Assembly: GCF_009696375.1 (NCBI RefSeq)
Contig: NZ_VUMD01000001.1
Location: 124,001-188,000, forward strand
DNA from: Clostridium porci
GTDB taxonomy: Bacteria > Bacillota > Clostridia > Lachnospirales > Lachnospiraceae
Direction of reading: 5' to 3'
Length of the DNA stretch: 64,000 bases
In this document: in pieces, positions 26,824 through 36,006 of the stretch
Position numbering within the stretch: position 1 is the stretch's first letter
How the letters are laid out: every line of letters begins with the position of its first letter
Notes under the pieces: generated by a model
The model's database searches: none
Seen by the model: only the letters and a program-made list of their open reading frames with translations
What the model was told of the DNA's origin: nothing
Program-made: the position numbers and the translations under genes

Positions 26824-27276
26824 ATGAAATGCCCCTATTGCAATGAGTCAGACACGAAGGTAATCGACTCCCGCCCCGCAGATGACAACAGCTCTATTCG
26901 CAGACGCCGTCAGTGCGAGGGCTGCGGCAAACGCTTTACAACCTACGAGAAGCTGGAGACGATGCCCCTTATGGTTATTAAGAAGGATGATTCCAGGGAA
27001 ACCTATGACCGGTCCAAGATAGAGGCTGGAATTATTCATTCTTGTCATAAAAGGCCCGTATCCACCCAGCAGATCAATACGATGATTGATGAGATTGAGA
27101 ACCAGATATTTAATATGGAGGAGAAGGAGGTTATGACCTCTGTGATAGGAGAGCTGGTTATGTCCAAACTGAAGGTGCTGGATGAGGTTGCCTATGTCCG
27201 CTTTGCCTCAGTTTACAGAGAGTTTAAGGATGTGAACACCTTTATTGATGAGATCGGTAAGCTGCTGAAAAAATAA
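26824..27276 (+). CDS. nrdR: Transcriptional repressor NrdR
   Basis: This 150-residue protein has the zinc ribbon MKCPYCNES...RRRRQCEGCGKRFTTYE (four Cys) and an ATP-cone domain (PLMVIKKDD, YDRSKIEAGI). NrdR senses ATP/dATP and represses ribonucleotide reductase genes. No nrd genes are in the window. GAAAGGAAACAGGAT precedes ATG 26824. Full length and typical. Confidence 0.95.
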   Translation: MKCPYCNESDTKVIDSRPADDNSSIRRRRQCEGCGKRFTTYEKLETMPLMVIKKDDSRETYDRSKIEAGIIHSCHKRPVSTQQINTMIDEIENQIFNMEEKEVMTSVIGELVMSKLKVLDEVAYVRFASVYREFKDVNTFIDEIGKLLKK

Positions 27277-27346
27277 ATGTGCTGCGGTGTTTGGCTCTGC
27301 TGGAGGCCAGGGAAAAGACAGGAACAAGAAAGGACTGCTTTTATTT

Positions 27347-27853
27347 ATGCTGGAACAATTTTATCCCAAACGATATGAGGTTTCTGCCTATGTAATCCCT
27401 TATGAGCATTATCAGGCCAGGGGATATAAGGGGATCATCTTTGATATTGACAATACATTGGTATTCCATGATGCGCCTGCCGATAAGCAGGCCCTGGAGC
27501 TTTTTAAACGATTAAAGGAGATAGGGATGAAAACCTGCCTTTTATCAAACAATAAGGAGCCAAGAGTCAAGGCCTTTGCCGAGAAGATGGATTCCCCCTA
27601 CATATACAAGGCGGGAAAGCCGGGAGTAAGGGGGTATGAGCGGGCCATGGAGCTGATGGATACGAACAGGGGGAACACCCTGTTTGTAGGAGATCAGCTG
27701 TTTACAGACGTGTATGGCGCCAACCGGGCGGGGCTGTACAGCATTCTGGTAAAGCCTATGAATCCCAAAGAGGAGATCCAGATCATGCTGAAACGGTATC
27801 TGGAAAAGCCTGTGCTGTATTTTTACAAAAAAAAGCACCTAAGGAAGGCGTGA
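27347..27853 (+). CDS. yqeG: YqeG-family HAD phosphatase
   Basis: I place the start at ATG 27347, where the family-typical MLEQFYPKRYEVSAY opening begins; the frame is open upstream to 27287. The 168-residue protein has HAD motif I DIDNTL, LLSNNKEPRV for motif II and GDQLFTDVYGANRAG for motif IV. YqeG-type phosphatases are widespread in Firmicutes and act on an unestablished phosphate ester, possibly phosphatidylglycerol phosphate. It lies between nrdR and the aroE-aroK fusion in the same direction. Confidence 0.85.
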   Translation: MLEQFYPKRYEVSAYVIPYEHYQARGYKGIIFDIDNTLVFHDAPADKQALELFKRLKEIGMKTCLLSNNKEPRVKAFAEKMDSPYIYKAGKPGVRGYERAMELMDTNRGNTLFVGDQLFTDVYGANRAGLYSILVKPMNPKEEIQIMLKRYLEKPVLYFYKKKHLRKA

Positions 27854-27924
27854 GGGCCCTGCTGGCGGGGAAGAGGCGTATTTTTAACCGGCAAATAAAT
27901 ATTTAAAAGAGTCAGGAGTTAGAA

Positions 27925-29349
27925 ATGGACGGAAAAACAAAAGTATGCGGACTGATAGCCAATCCGGTGGAGCATTCCATGTCGCCGCTGATGCACAATT
28001 TTTATGCTCGGAGAACCGGGATAAATCTGGCCTACGTTCCTTTTAAGGTGGAAAAGGATCAGGTGGAGGCGGCAGTAAAGGGAGCCTTTGCCCTAAATAT
28101 TCTGGGAATGAATGTGACAGTGCCCTACAAGCAGCAGGTGATGGAATATCTGGATGAGTTGGATGACGCTGCCTACGCCATCGGCGCAGTGAACACCCTG
28201 GTCAGAACGGAGCATGGCTTTAAGGGGTATAATACGGATGGAGCCGGGTTTGAGAGGGCCCTCAGGGAAGCTGGCATAAAAGCTGCCGGCGAAGCCTGTA
28301 TTCTCTTAGGAGCAGGAGGGGCAGCTAAGGCGGTGGCCTATGTACTTGCCAGGGAAGGCGCAAAGCTTATCTACATTCTCAACCGGAAGGTGGAGCGGGC
28401 CAGGGAGCTGGCTGAGTATATAAACGAAATGTTTGGCCGCAGAGTGATGTATCCCTTGTCTCTTGACGCCTACCCCTCTATTCCTTACAGGAAGGGGGGA
28501 TATCTTGCGATTCAGTCTACCAGCGTAGGGATGGCTCCCAAGGAGGAGGATGTGATTATTGAGGATAAGCATTTTTATGAAATGCTTCATACAGGGGTGG
28601 ATATTGTATACACGCCTGCCAAAACCCGGTTTATGAAGCTGGTGGAGTCTGCCGGAGGAAGGGCTGTCAATGGTCTGGATATGCTTTTGTACCAGGGAAT
28701 CATTGCCTATGAGCTGTGGAATCCCCAGATAAACGTGGATAAGGAAACCATAGAGGCTGCCAGAGCGTTGCTTCAGGAGCGGCTTTCAGGAAATACCGCT
28801 CTATACAAGGCAGCTGTGGAGGAATCAGAAGGCCGGAAAAGGAACCTGATTTTCATAGGCTTTATGGGGGCTGGAAAAACAAGTGTGGGAAAGGCCTACG
28901 CCAAAGCCTTTCATATGCCCTGGATTGATACGGATCAACGCATAGAAGCCGCGGCAGGTATGGCAGTTTCACAGATATTTGCCGCCCAAGGAGAGGAAGC
29001 CTTTCGAAGGCTGGAAACCAGCGTTCTGGAGGAGCTGTTAGCCAGTACGGATGGATCTGTGATTTCCGTAGGGGGAGGGCTGCCTTTGCGGGCGGAGAAC
29101 CGCACGCTTTTAAAGAAGCTGGGAACAGTGGTATATCTGGATGCGTCTCCTGCCACTGTGCTGGAACGGATTGGAAGGGATGTATCGGACAGGCCCATGC
29201 TTCAGGGAGAGGATGTAATGGAGCGGATTACCGGCCTTTTGGCTTGCAGAAGGCCGGTCTATCTGGAGGCATCCCATGTGATTTTGGATGTGAACGGCCG
29301 CAGTGTAGAGGAGCTTGTAAAGGAGATTTACAGCAGGGTAAAGAATTAA
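27925..29349 (+). CDS. aroE-aroK: Bifunctional shikimate dehydrogenase / shikimate kinase fusion
   Basis: The protein has 474 residues. The AroE half (about 1-285) has GLIANPVEHSMSPLMHN, NVTVPYKQ with the catalytic Lys, GAVNTLV and the NADP motif LLGAGGAAKA. After a linker of roughly 20 residues, the kinase half (about 309-474) has Walker A GFMGAGKTSVG, DTDQRIE, RRLETSVLEEL, SVGGGLP and the lid RDVSDRPML. The two consecutive steps from dehydroshikimate to shikimate-3-phosphate are thus on one polypeptide. In most bacteria they are separate genes. Both active sites look intact. Confidence 0.92.
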   Translation: MDGKTKVCGLIANPVEHSMSPLMHNFYARRTGINLAYVPFKVEKDQVEAAVKGAFALNILGMNVTVPYKQQVMEYLDELDDAAYAIGAVNTLVRTEHGFKGYNTDGAGFERALREAGIKAAGEACILLGAGGAAKAVAYVLAREGAKLIYILNRKVERARELAEYINEMFGRRVMYPLSLDAYPSIPYRKGGYLAIQSTSVGMAPKEEDVIIEDKHFYEMLHTGVDIVYTPAKTRFMKLVESAGGRAVNGLDMLLYQGIIAYELWNPQINVDKETIEAARALLQERLSGNTALYKAAVEESEGRKRNLIFIGFMGAGKTSVGKAYAKAFHMPWIDTDQRIEAAAGMAVSQIFAAQGEEAFRRLETSVLEELLASTDGSVISVGGGLPLRAENRTLLKKLGTVVYLDASPATVLERIGRDVSDRPMLQGEDVMERITGLLACRRPVYLEASHVILDVNGRSVEELVKEIYSRVKN

Positions 29350-29421
29350 AGACAGAGGTTGTGGCTTTTTGGCATACGCTGCGGGAAATGCGGGAATTTC
29401 CTTTTCATGTCAAAAAAAAAC

Positions 29422-29450
29422 TTGAAAATAGAGCTTACATAGTATAGAAT
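29422..29450 (+). promoter_or_regulatory. efp promoter
   Basis: TTGAAA (29422-29427), 17 bases and TAGAAT (29445-29450), 88 bases before the efp start. Confidence 0.65.
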
Positions 29451-29472
29451 ATAAAAGATTAGAGACTTACCG

Positions 29473-29510
29473 GGCGCTGAAAGCGGTTGTGGATCGCTTT
29501 AAGGGGCGCC
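29473..29510 (+). other. Hairpin in the efp 5' leader
   Basis: GGCGC (29473-29477) pairs with GCGCC (29506-29510), and AAAGCG with CGCTTT inside it. It lies between the promoter and the ribosome-binding site. There is no U-tract, so it is more likely an RNA stability or translation element than a terminator. Confidence 0.4.
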
Positions 29511-29538
29511 GTGAACGAATTCGAGGAGGAATATCTTT

Positions 29539-30096
29539 ATGATATCAGCAGGAGATTTTAAAAACGGCATTACACTGGAAATTGACGGACAGGTTGTTCA
29601 GATTATGGAGTTCCAGCATGTAAAACCTGGCAAGGGCGCTGCTTTCGTACGTACCAAGCTGAAAAATGTAATCAACGGCGGCGTGGTGGAGCGTACCTTC
29701 CGTCCAACTGAGAAATTCCCTCAGGCAAGAATTGAGCGTGTGGATATGCAGTATCTGTATTCAGATGGCGACCTTTACAATTTTATGAATCAGGAGACCT
29801 ATGATCAGGTAGCTTTGAATAAGGATATTATTGGGGACGCCTTAAAGTTCGTAAAGGAGAACGAAGTATGTAAGGTTTGTTCCTATAACGGCAGCGTATT
29901 TTCCGTAGAACCTCCTCTGTTTGTGGAGCTAGAGATAACTGATACAGAACCGGGATTTAAGGGAGATACCGCTCAGGGTGCGACAAAGCCTGCTACTGTT
30001 GAGACGGGAGCAGTGGTATATGTTCCTCTGTTTGTGGACATGGGCGACAAGATCAAGATTGATACCAGAACCGGTGAGTATCTGTCACGTGTTTAG
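29539..30096 (+). CDS. efp: Elongation factor P
   Basis: The 185-residue protein has the three-domain EF-P pattern, with ISAGDFKNG at the start, the modifiable Lys loop [12 protein letters not shown] near residue 32 and the C-terminal [17 protein letters not shown] signature. EF-P rescues ribosomes stalled on polyproline. GAGGAGGAAT precedes the ATG. Linkage to aro genes and yqeG is common in Clostridia. Confidence 0.95.
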   Translation: MISAGDFKNGITLEIDGQVVQIMEFQHVKPGKGAAFVRTKLKNVINGGVVERTFRPTEKFPQARIERVDMQYLYSDGDLYNFMNQETYDQVALNKDIIGDALKFVKENEVCKVCSYNGSVFSVEPPLFVELEITDTEPGFKGDTAQGATKPATVETGAVVYVPLFVDMGDKIKIDTRTGEYLSRV

Positions 30097-30138
30097 TGGC
30101 TGTCATCGGTTACTGTCAGGCTTAAAAGATGAATGATT

Positions 30139-30164
30139 GCTCCGGCTGGCGCCGGGGCAGTTTT
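30139..30164 (+). terminator. efp terminator
   Basis: GCTCCGGC and GCCGGGGC pair over eight positions around TGGC, followed by AGTTTTAG. It sits 43 bases after the efp stop. Confidence 0.7.
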
Positions 30165-30190
30165 AGCTTTCGCAAAGGAGAGTTTGAATT

Positions 30191-31978
30191 GTGAAGAAAA
30201 TTCTGGATATAATGGAGCAGGAACTACGGAGGGCATTTGCGGCCTGCGGCTATGATGAGAAGTTTGCTAAGGTGGCGTTGTCTAACCGTCCGGATCTGTG
30301 TGAATATCAGTGCAATGGAGCCATGGCTGCGGCCAAGGCTTATAAAAAGAAGCCGATTGACATTGCAAACGAGGCAATCGAAAGGCTGACGGAAGGGGGA
30401 AGTCATCCTGTATTCAGGGAAGCAGTGGCTGTGATGCCTGGTTTTATTAATCTGAAGCTGTCGGAATCCTTTCTGGCTGACTATGTGGGACAGATGGCGG
30501 TGGAAGAAAAGCTGGGTCTGGAGAACGCTAAGGAGCCGGAGACAATTATAGTGGATTACGGCGGAGCGAATGTGGCAAAGCCCCTTCATGTGGGGCATCT
30601 GCGGTCTGCCATTATCGGCGAAAGCATCAAACGGATGGGCCGGTTTTTGGGTCATCACGTGATTGGAGATGTACATCTGGGGGACTGGGGCCTTCAGATG
30701 GGATTGATTATAGAGGAGCTAAGAGACAGGAAGCCAGAGCTGGTGTATTTTGACGAGAGCTATATTGGCGAATTTCCGGCTGAAGCTCCCTTTACCATCA
30801 GTGAATTGGAGGCAATCTATCCTGCGGCCAGCGCTAAGTCCAAGGAGGACGAGACCTTTCGGGAGAGAGCCCACCAGGCTACGCTGAAGCTCCAGAAGGG
30901 GTATCCTCCCTTTCGGGCTATCTGGCGGCATATTATGACGGTATCTGTGACTGACCTTAAAAAAAATTACTCCAATCTCAATGTGGAGTTCGATCTCTGG
31001 AAGGGCGAAAGCGATGCGGAGCCATACATTCAGGATATGATTCAGATGCTGATAGACAAGGGACTGGCCTATGAGAGCCAGGGAGCTCTGGTGGTGGATG
31101 TGGCACAGGCAAGTGACACAAAGGAGATGCCGCCCTGCCTGATCCGCAAATCAGACGGAGCTTCCCTCTATGCTACCTCGGATCTGGCCACTATTGTGGA
31201 GCGTGAACAGGATTTTTGCCCCAACCGTTACATTTATGTAGTGGATAAGCGTCAGGGGATGCATTTTGAGCAGGTGTTCCGTGTGGCGAAGAAGGCGGGG
31301 ATTGTAAAGCAGGATACGCCCATGATATTTCTGGGCTTTGGCACGATGAACGGTAAGGATGGAAAGCCCTTTAAAACCCGGGAAGGCGGTGTGATGCGTC
31401 TTGAAACCCTGATAAGGGATATCAATGAATCGGTTTACCAGAGGATTATGGAGAACCGTACCGTGTCTGAGGCGGAGGCCAGAAGGACATCTGAGCTGGT
31501 AGGGCTGGCTGCTCTCAAGTATGGTGATTTATCCAACCAGGCGGCCAAGGACTATGTGTTTGATCTGGAGCGCTTTATTTCTTTTGAGGGGAATACAGGG
31601 CCGTATATCCTGTACACCATTGTTCGTATCAAGTCCATTGTGAATAAATATAAGGAGACTGGCGGCAAAGTAAGCGAGACTGGGGCAGAGAAGAGAATTT
31701 TACCGGCTCTGGGAAATTCTGAGAAGGATTTGGAGCTTCTTTTGTCAAGGTATCATGAGGTACTGGAGGGAAGCTTCGCGGAAGCGGCCCCCCATAAGAT
31801 TTGCCAGTATATCTATGAGCTGGCTAACGGCTTCAACAGCTTCTATCACGATACCAGGATTGTCTCTGAGGAGGACGAGGCCAGGAGGGACAGCTATATC
31901 GGCTTAATCAGCCTTACTAAGAGGGTTCTGGAGATCTGTATAGATTTGCTGGGGATGGAAGCGCCGGAGCGCATGTAA
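30191..31978 (+). CDS. argS: Arginyl-tRNA synthetase
   Basis: This 595-residue class Ia synthetase has the HIGH-type motif in PLHVGHLRSAIIGE and the preceding DYGGANVAKP. The KMSK loop is replaced by KPFKTREGG, as is usual for ArgRS, and the anticodon-binding DALR domain is at the C-terminus. It begins at GTG 30191, after AAAGGAG. It charges tRNA-Arg. No T-box is visible upstream, only the efp terminator. Confidence 0.95.
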   Translation: MKKILDIMEQELRRAFAACGYDEKFAKVALSNRPDLCEYQCNGAMAAAKAYKKKPIDIANEAIERLTEGGSHPVFREAVAVMPGFINLKLSESFLADYVGQMAVEEKLGLENAKEPETIIVDYGGANVAKPLHVGHLRSAIIGESIKRMGRFLGHHVIGDVHLGDWGLQMGLIIEELRDRKPELVYFDESYIGEFPAEAPFTISELEAIYPAASAKSKEDETFRERAHQATLKLQKGYPPFRAIWRHIMTVSVTDLKKNYSNLNVEFDLWKGESDAEPYIQDMIQMLIDKGLAYESQGALVVDVAQASDTKEMPPCLIRKSDGASLYATSDLATIVEREQDFCPNRYIYVVDKRQGMHFEQVFRVAKKAGIVKQDTPMIFLGFGTMNGKDGKPFKTREGGVMRLETLIRDINESVYQRIMENRTVSEAEARRTSELVGLAALKYGDLSNQAAKDYVFDLERFISFEGNTGPYILYTIVRIKSIVNKYKETGGKVSETGAEKRILPALGNSEKDLELLLSRYHEVLEGSFAEAAPHKICQYIYELANGFNSFYHDTRIVSEEDEARRDSYIGLISLTKRVLEICIDLLGMEAPERM

Positions 31979-32016
31979 GAGGAACAGGGCAAGCGCTGAA
32001 AGGATGCGTAAGGTAA

Positions 32017-35000
32017 ATGAAAATTATCAGGATGAGCGCCAGCAGCTTCTGGAAGGGAGAGGCTGGTGTGAGAGGCCTGGTGGAAGACCAGGGAGAAGTG
32101 TTTAACGTTAATTTGTATCTGGGGAAAGGACGAGTGAGGGACTACTCCTGTTCCTGCGCAAAGGGGAATTCTTATAAGGGCATGTGCGCTCATGGGGAGG
32201 CCCTTTTTGCATATTATAAGGAGCGGCAGAAGGAAGGTGAAAAACCAACCGTTTATACATCCGGCCTGGTTCATTCCATGATACGGGAATATACCAACAG
32301 GGAAGTTGGGAAGATTCTGGCTGAGGATGGGATGGGGAAGGTGAGCCTTCTGCCTGTGCTGTTCATAGAAGGGCAAAGGCTTAGCCTGGAGCTTAAGGCA
32401 GGGGAAGGACGGTTTTATGCGATTCGGGATTTAAGTAGATTTAAGGAGGCAGTAGAGGCAGGTTCTTTCGTGGAATATGGGAAGGAGCTGGCCTTTCATC
32501 ACCAGAAATGTGCCTTTTCAAAGGACAGTCAGGAGCTTTTGTCCTTTCTTATGGCTATTACTGAAAATCAGGGGGCGGAAAGAAGCCTGGTTTTAAGCCC
32601 TATGAACCGGGATCGGTTTTTCCAGCTTATGATGGAGCGTGAGCTGGAGGTAGTTTATTCCGGCGGGATTCGCACAAGGCTCCTTGTAAAGGAAAGAGAT
32701 CCGGCAGTGGCTCTTTGTGTGGAGCGGTACGGCAGGGATGGGATCAGGGTTTTGTTTCAGGGCATACTTCGGACCAAGAGGGAAGGGGAAGAACCCTGTG
32801 TAATGAATGGCTGTTTTGAAGGAGAAGACTATCTCTATGTAGCAGCTGGCCAGGTATTGTACCGCTGCGGGCGGGAGGCTTCCGAGTGTTTGGGCCCATT
32901 GTTAAAGCAGATTGTACGGGAGCGGGAGGATAGCCTGCTGATTGGACAGAAGGATATTCCTCTTTTTTATGAACGGGTGCTCAAGCATCTGCGTCCCTTT
33001 AGCCGGATGGTTCTGAAGGATGTGGATTTAGATGCTTATAGGCCGGAGCCCTTGCAGGCGTCCTTTAGGTTCGATGTAAATGAAAGGGGTGAGCTGCTTA
33101 TGGAGCCCCAGCTTTCCTATGGCAGCTATACCTTTCATCCCTTGGAGGATGAAAATGTGCCAAGAACTATATGCAGAGATGTGCCGGGTGAGTTCAGAAT
33201 CAGCCAGTTGATCCAAAAGTATTTTAAATATAAGGATACTAAAAGCCTTCATCTGGTGATAAAGGAGGATGAGGACAGCCTGTACCGGCTGCTGGATGCA
33301 GGTCTGGAGGAATTCCGCCTTTTGGGAGATGTGTATGTCTCTGAGAAGATGAAGCAGTGGAAGATTCTGCCGCCTCCGAAGGTCAGCGTAGGCGTGAATG
33401 TTTCCTCCGGGTGGCTCAAGCTGTCGGTAGATATGGGAAATATAGATCCCCAGGAGCTGATCAGAATCCTGACAGCGTACACCCAAAAGCTAAGATACTA
33501 TCGGCTAAAGAACGGACAATTTTTACAGTTAGGCGAGGGTGGGCTTTATACAGTGAGCCGTATGGCCTCAGAACTTGGCATCAGCAGGAAGGAGCTTATG
33601 AGCGGCAGGATGAAGGTTCCGGCTTATCGGGCTATGTACATTGATTCTTTGCTGAAAGAAGGGACGGGGATATCCTATTACCAGGATCAGCTGTTTAAGG
33701 CGGTGGTCAGGGGATTAAAGTCAGTAGAGGACAGTGAATATCAGGTGCCGGAGCCGTTACAGACGGTCCTTCGGGAGTACCAGAAGGCAGGCTTTCGTTG
33801 GATGAAGACATTGGACAGCTATGGCTTTGGAGGGATTTTGGCCGATGATATGGGACTTGGCAAGACGCTCCAGGTAATCGCATTGCTGGAGGATGCCTAT
33901 GAAAACGGAGAGAAAGCTCCCTCTTTGATTGTGTGTCCTGCCTCTCTTGTATATAATTGGGAGCATGAAATTGGACGGTTCGCTCCAATGCTTGGCGTCT
34001 GTTCGCTGGTTGGAAGCAGCAGCAGGCGGGAGGAAAAACTTCGTGCCTTAAAGGACGGAACCGAGCGCTTCCAGGTGCTGATTACCTCCTATGATTTGCT
34101 TAAGCGGGATGTGGAGCATTATAAAAATATATGCTTCCGGTATCAGGTAGCGGACGAAGCCCAGTATATTAAAAATGCTTCTACCTTCAGCGCAAGGGCA
34201 GTAAAGGCCATTGACGTACGGACACGGTTTGCGCTGACCGGGACTCCGGTAGAGAACCGGTTAAGTGAGCTTTGGAGTATTTTTGATTATCTGATGCCGG
34301 GATTTTTGTTCAGCAGCCAGCATTTTAAGAAGAAATATGAGGGGCCGATTGTGAGGGATGGGGATGAAGAGGCCCTAAAGAGGCTCCAGAAGCTGACAGG
34401 TCCCTTTGTGCTGCGGCGTGTTAAGAAGGATGTGCTCAAGGAGCTGCCGGAAAAGCTGGAGCAAGTGGTGTATTCTGCCTTCGGAGAAGAGCAGAAGAAG
34501 CTGTACGCCGCCAATGTTCTGGAGCTTAAGAAAAAGCTGGAGGCAGGAGACCTTGGAGACAGCGGAAAGGAAAGACTTCAAATACTGAAAGATCTGATGC
34601 GCCTGCGGCAGATCTGCTGCCATCCGGGGCTTTGCTATGAGAATTATAAGAAAGGCTCAGGAAAGCTGGAGACCTGTATGGCTCTAGTGCGCAAGGCTGT
34701 GGCCGGAGAGCATAAAATACTTTTGTTTTCCCAGTTTACTTCCATGCTGGGGCTGATTGAGGAACGGATTAAGGAGGAAGGGATTTCCTGTTATAAGCTG
34801 ACCGGTGCTACCTCTAAGGAGGAGCGAAGCCGCCTGGTGGATGAGTTTCAGAGGGACGGCGTGCCAGTGTTTCTGATCAGCTTGAAGGCGGGAGGAACAG
34901 GACTTAATCTGACGGCTGCGGATATTGTGATTCATTATGATCCCTGGTGGAACGTGGCAGCTGAGAATCAGGCTACGGATAGAAGCCACCGGATCGGTCA

Positions 35001-35178
35001 GGAGAAGCAGGTGACGGTATATAAGCTGATAGCCCGGAATACGATAGAGGAGAATATTCTAAAGCTTCAGGCTTTGAAGCAGCGTCTGTCAGAGCAGATT
35101 GTCACAGAGGGAACTCGTTCCCTTGTAAGCCTGACAAAGGAGGATATTTTGAGTATGATTTCAGGCGAATCATGTTAA
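32017..35178 (+). CDS. SNF2-family DNA-dependent ATPase with SWIM zinc finger
   Basis: The 1053-residue protein opens with a SWIM zinc finger (C45, C47, C57, H59). A long middle region is typical of bacterial SNF2-associated domains. Then comes a two-lobed SF2 motor with Walker A DDMGLGKTLQ near residue 610, a DEAQ box (VADEAQYIKN) near 715, LTGTPVENR, and motif VI ATDRSHRIGQ near 985. Such proteins remodel nucleoprotein or assist repair and transcription; the exact role is unknown. It starts 38 bases after argS, with an upstream GAAAGGATGCG that is only a fair ribosome site. Confidence 0.88.
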   Translation: MKIIRMSASSFWKGEAGVRGLVEDQGEVFNVNLYLGKGRVRDYSCSCAKGNSYKGMCAHGEALFAYYKERQKEGEKPTVYTSGLVHSMIREYTNREVGKILAEDGMGKVSLLPVLFIEGQRLSLELKAGEGRFYAIRDLSRFKEAVEAGSFVEYGKELAFHHQKCAFSKDSQELLSFLMAITENQGAERSLVLSPMNRDRFFQLMMERELEVVYSGGIRTRLLVKERDPAVALCVERYGRDGIRVLFQGILRTKREGEEPCVMNGCFEGEDYLYVAAGQVLYRCGREASECLGPLLKQIVREREDSLLIGQKDIPLFYERVLKHLRPFSRMVLKDVDLDAYRPEPLQASFRFDVNERGELLMEPQLSYGSYTFHPLEDENVPRTICRDVPGEFRISQLIQKYFKYKDTKSLHLVIKEDEDSLYRLLDAGLEEFRLLGDVYVSEKMKQWKILPPPKVSVGVNVSSGWLKLSVDMGNIDPQELIRILTAYTQKLRYYRLKNGQFLQLGEGGLYTVSRMASELGISRKELMSGRMKVPAYRAMYIDSLLKEGTGISYYQDQLFKAVVRGLKSVEDSEYQVPEPLQTVLREYQKAGFRWMKTLDSYGFGGILADDMGLGKTLQVIALLEDAYENGEKAPSLIVCPASLVYNWEHEIGRFAPMLGVCSLVGSSSRREEKLRALKDGTERFQVLITSYDLLKRDVEHYKNICFRYQVADEAQYIKNASTFSARAVKAIDVRTRFALTGTPVENRLSELWSIFDYLMPGFLFSSQHFKKKYEGPIVRDGDEEALKRLQKLTGPFVLRRVKKDVLKELPEKLEQVVYSAFGEEQKKLYAANVLELKKKLEAGDLGDSGKERLQILKDLMRLRQICCHPGLCYENYKKGSGKLETCMALVRKAVAGEHKILLFSQFTSMLGLIEERIKEEGISCYKLTGATSKEERSRLVDEFQRDGVPVFLISLKAGGTGLNLTAADIVIHYDPWWNVAAENQATDRSHRIGQEKQVTVYKLIARNTIEENILKLQALKQRLSEQIVTEGTRSLVSLTKEDILSMISGESC

Positions 35179-35193
35179 AGGAGGTAAGTAAGA

Positions 35194-35817
35194 ATGAGAG
35201 TTTTGATGTTAAATGGAAGCCCCCATGAAAGAGGGTGCACCTATACGGCTCTTACAGAGGTAGCCGGGACTCTGAAGCAGGAGGGAATTGAAACGGAAAT
35301 TCTTCATGTGGGAGGGGATGCCGTGGTTGGCTGCATGGGCTGCGGCGGCTGCGGCAAGCTTGGACGGTGTGTGTTTGGCGAGGATAAGGTGAACGCCGCG
35401 GTGGAGATGATGAAGGAGGCTGATGGACTGGTGGTAGGCTCACCGGTTCATTATGCGTCAGCCGGAGGAACCATCACCTCCTTTCTGGACCGGTTTTTCT
35501 ACTGTGGAGGACGCTATGCTTCCCATAAGCCGGGAGCGGCTGTAGCCTCTGCCAGAAGGGCCGGAACTACGGCAACTCTGGATCAGTTGAACAAGTACTT
35601 TATGATTTCTCAGATGCCGGTGGTTTCTTCTCAGTATTGGAATATGGTTCATGGGTCATGTCCTGAGGATGTGAGGAAGGATGAGGAGGGCATGCAGGTA
35701 ATGCGCGTATTAGGCCGAAATATGGCCTGGCTGTTAAAATGTATGGAAGCTGGAAGAGCTGCGGGAATCCAACCTGCGGCAGAGGAGGAGAGAAAGAGAA
35801 CAAACTTTATCAGATAA
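35194..35817 (+). CDS. Iron-sulfur flavoprotein / NADPH-dependent FMN reductase family
   Basis: This 207-residue flavodoxin-fold protein has the FMN phosphate loop LNGSPHERGCTYTAL. A Cys cluster at 47, 50, 53 and 59 matches the CX2CX2CX4-7C pattern of iron-sulfur flavoproteins, so it should bind FMN and probably a [4Fe-4S] cluster. GSPVHYASAGGTITSFLDR follows. AAAGGAGG precedes ATG 35194, only 15 bases after the helicase gene. Partners are not evident; ferredoxin-linked redox or oxygen detoxification are possible roles. Confidence 0.82.
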   Translation: MRVLMLNGSPHERGCTYTALTEVAGTLKQEGIETEILHVGGDAVVGCMGCGGCGKLGRCVFGEDKVNAAVEMMKEADGLVVGSPVHYASAGGTITSFLDRFFYCGGRYASHKPGAAVASARRAGTTATLDQLNKYFMISQMPVVSSQYWNMVHGSCPEDVRKDEEGMQVMRVLGRNMAWLLKCMEAGRAAGIQPAAEEERKRTNFIR

Positions 35818-35849
35818 GACGGAAAAAAGCAGACATAAAAAAGACCAGA

Positions 35850-35879
35850 ACCGCTCCGGGAGAGAATAACCGGGGCGGT
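35850..35879. terminator. GC-rich hairpin between flavoprotein and ABC exporter genes
   Basis: ACCGCTCCGG (35850-35859) and CCGGGGCGGT (35870-35879) form a ten-pair stem with one G-U. A run of T follows it only on the minus strand, so the plus-strand function is uncertain. Its 3' arm covers a GTG at 35878, which argues against that codon as the exporter start. Confidence 0.45.
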
Positions 35880-36006
35880 GGAAAAAAGGCTGCTTTGTAT
35901 GCTCCAGAGCTTTACTGAGCAGGATATGATAGGAGAATTTCCGAATCGGCTCTATGAGAATCCGAAAGGGAATAGGATCTCTGATACGGAAAGTGAGGAC
36001 AACCAG

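Noticed and set aside
29473-29510. Paired segment before efp as a tRNA or riboswitch
   Set aside because: No acceptor or anticodon pattern and no known aptamer core; only a simple nested hairpin.
35878-36006. N-terminal extension of 43 residues on the first ABC exporter half
   Set aside because: Its GTG lies in the arm of a GC-rich hairpin and the extension has no membrane or family feature; GTG 36007 fits the family start.
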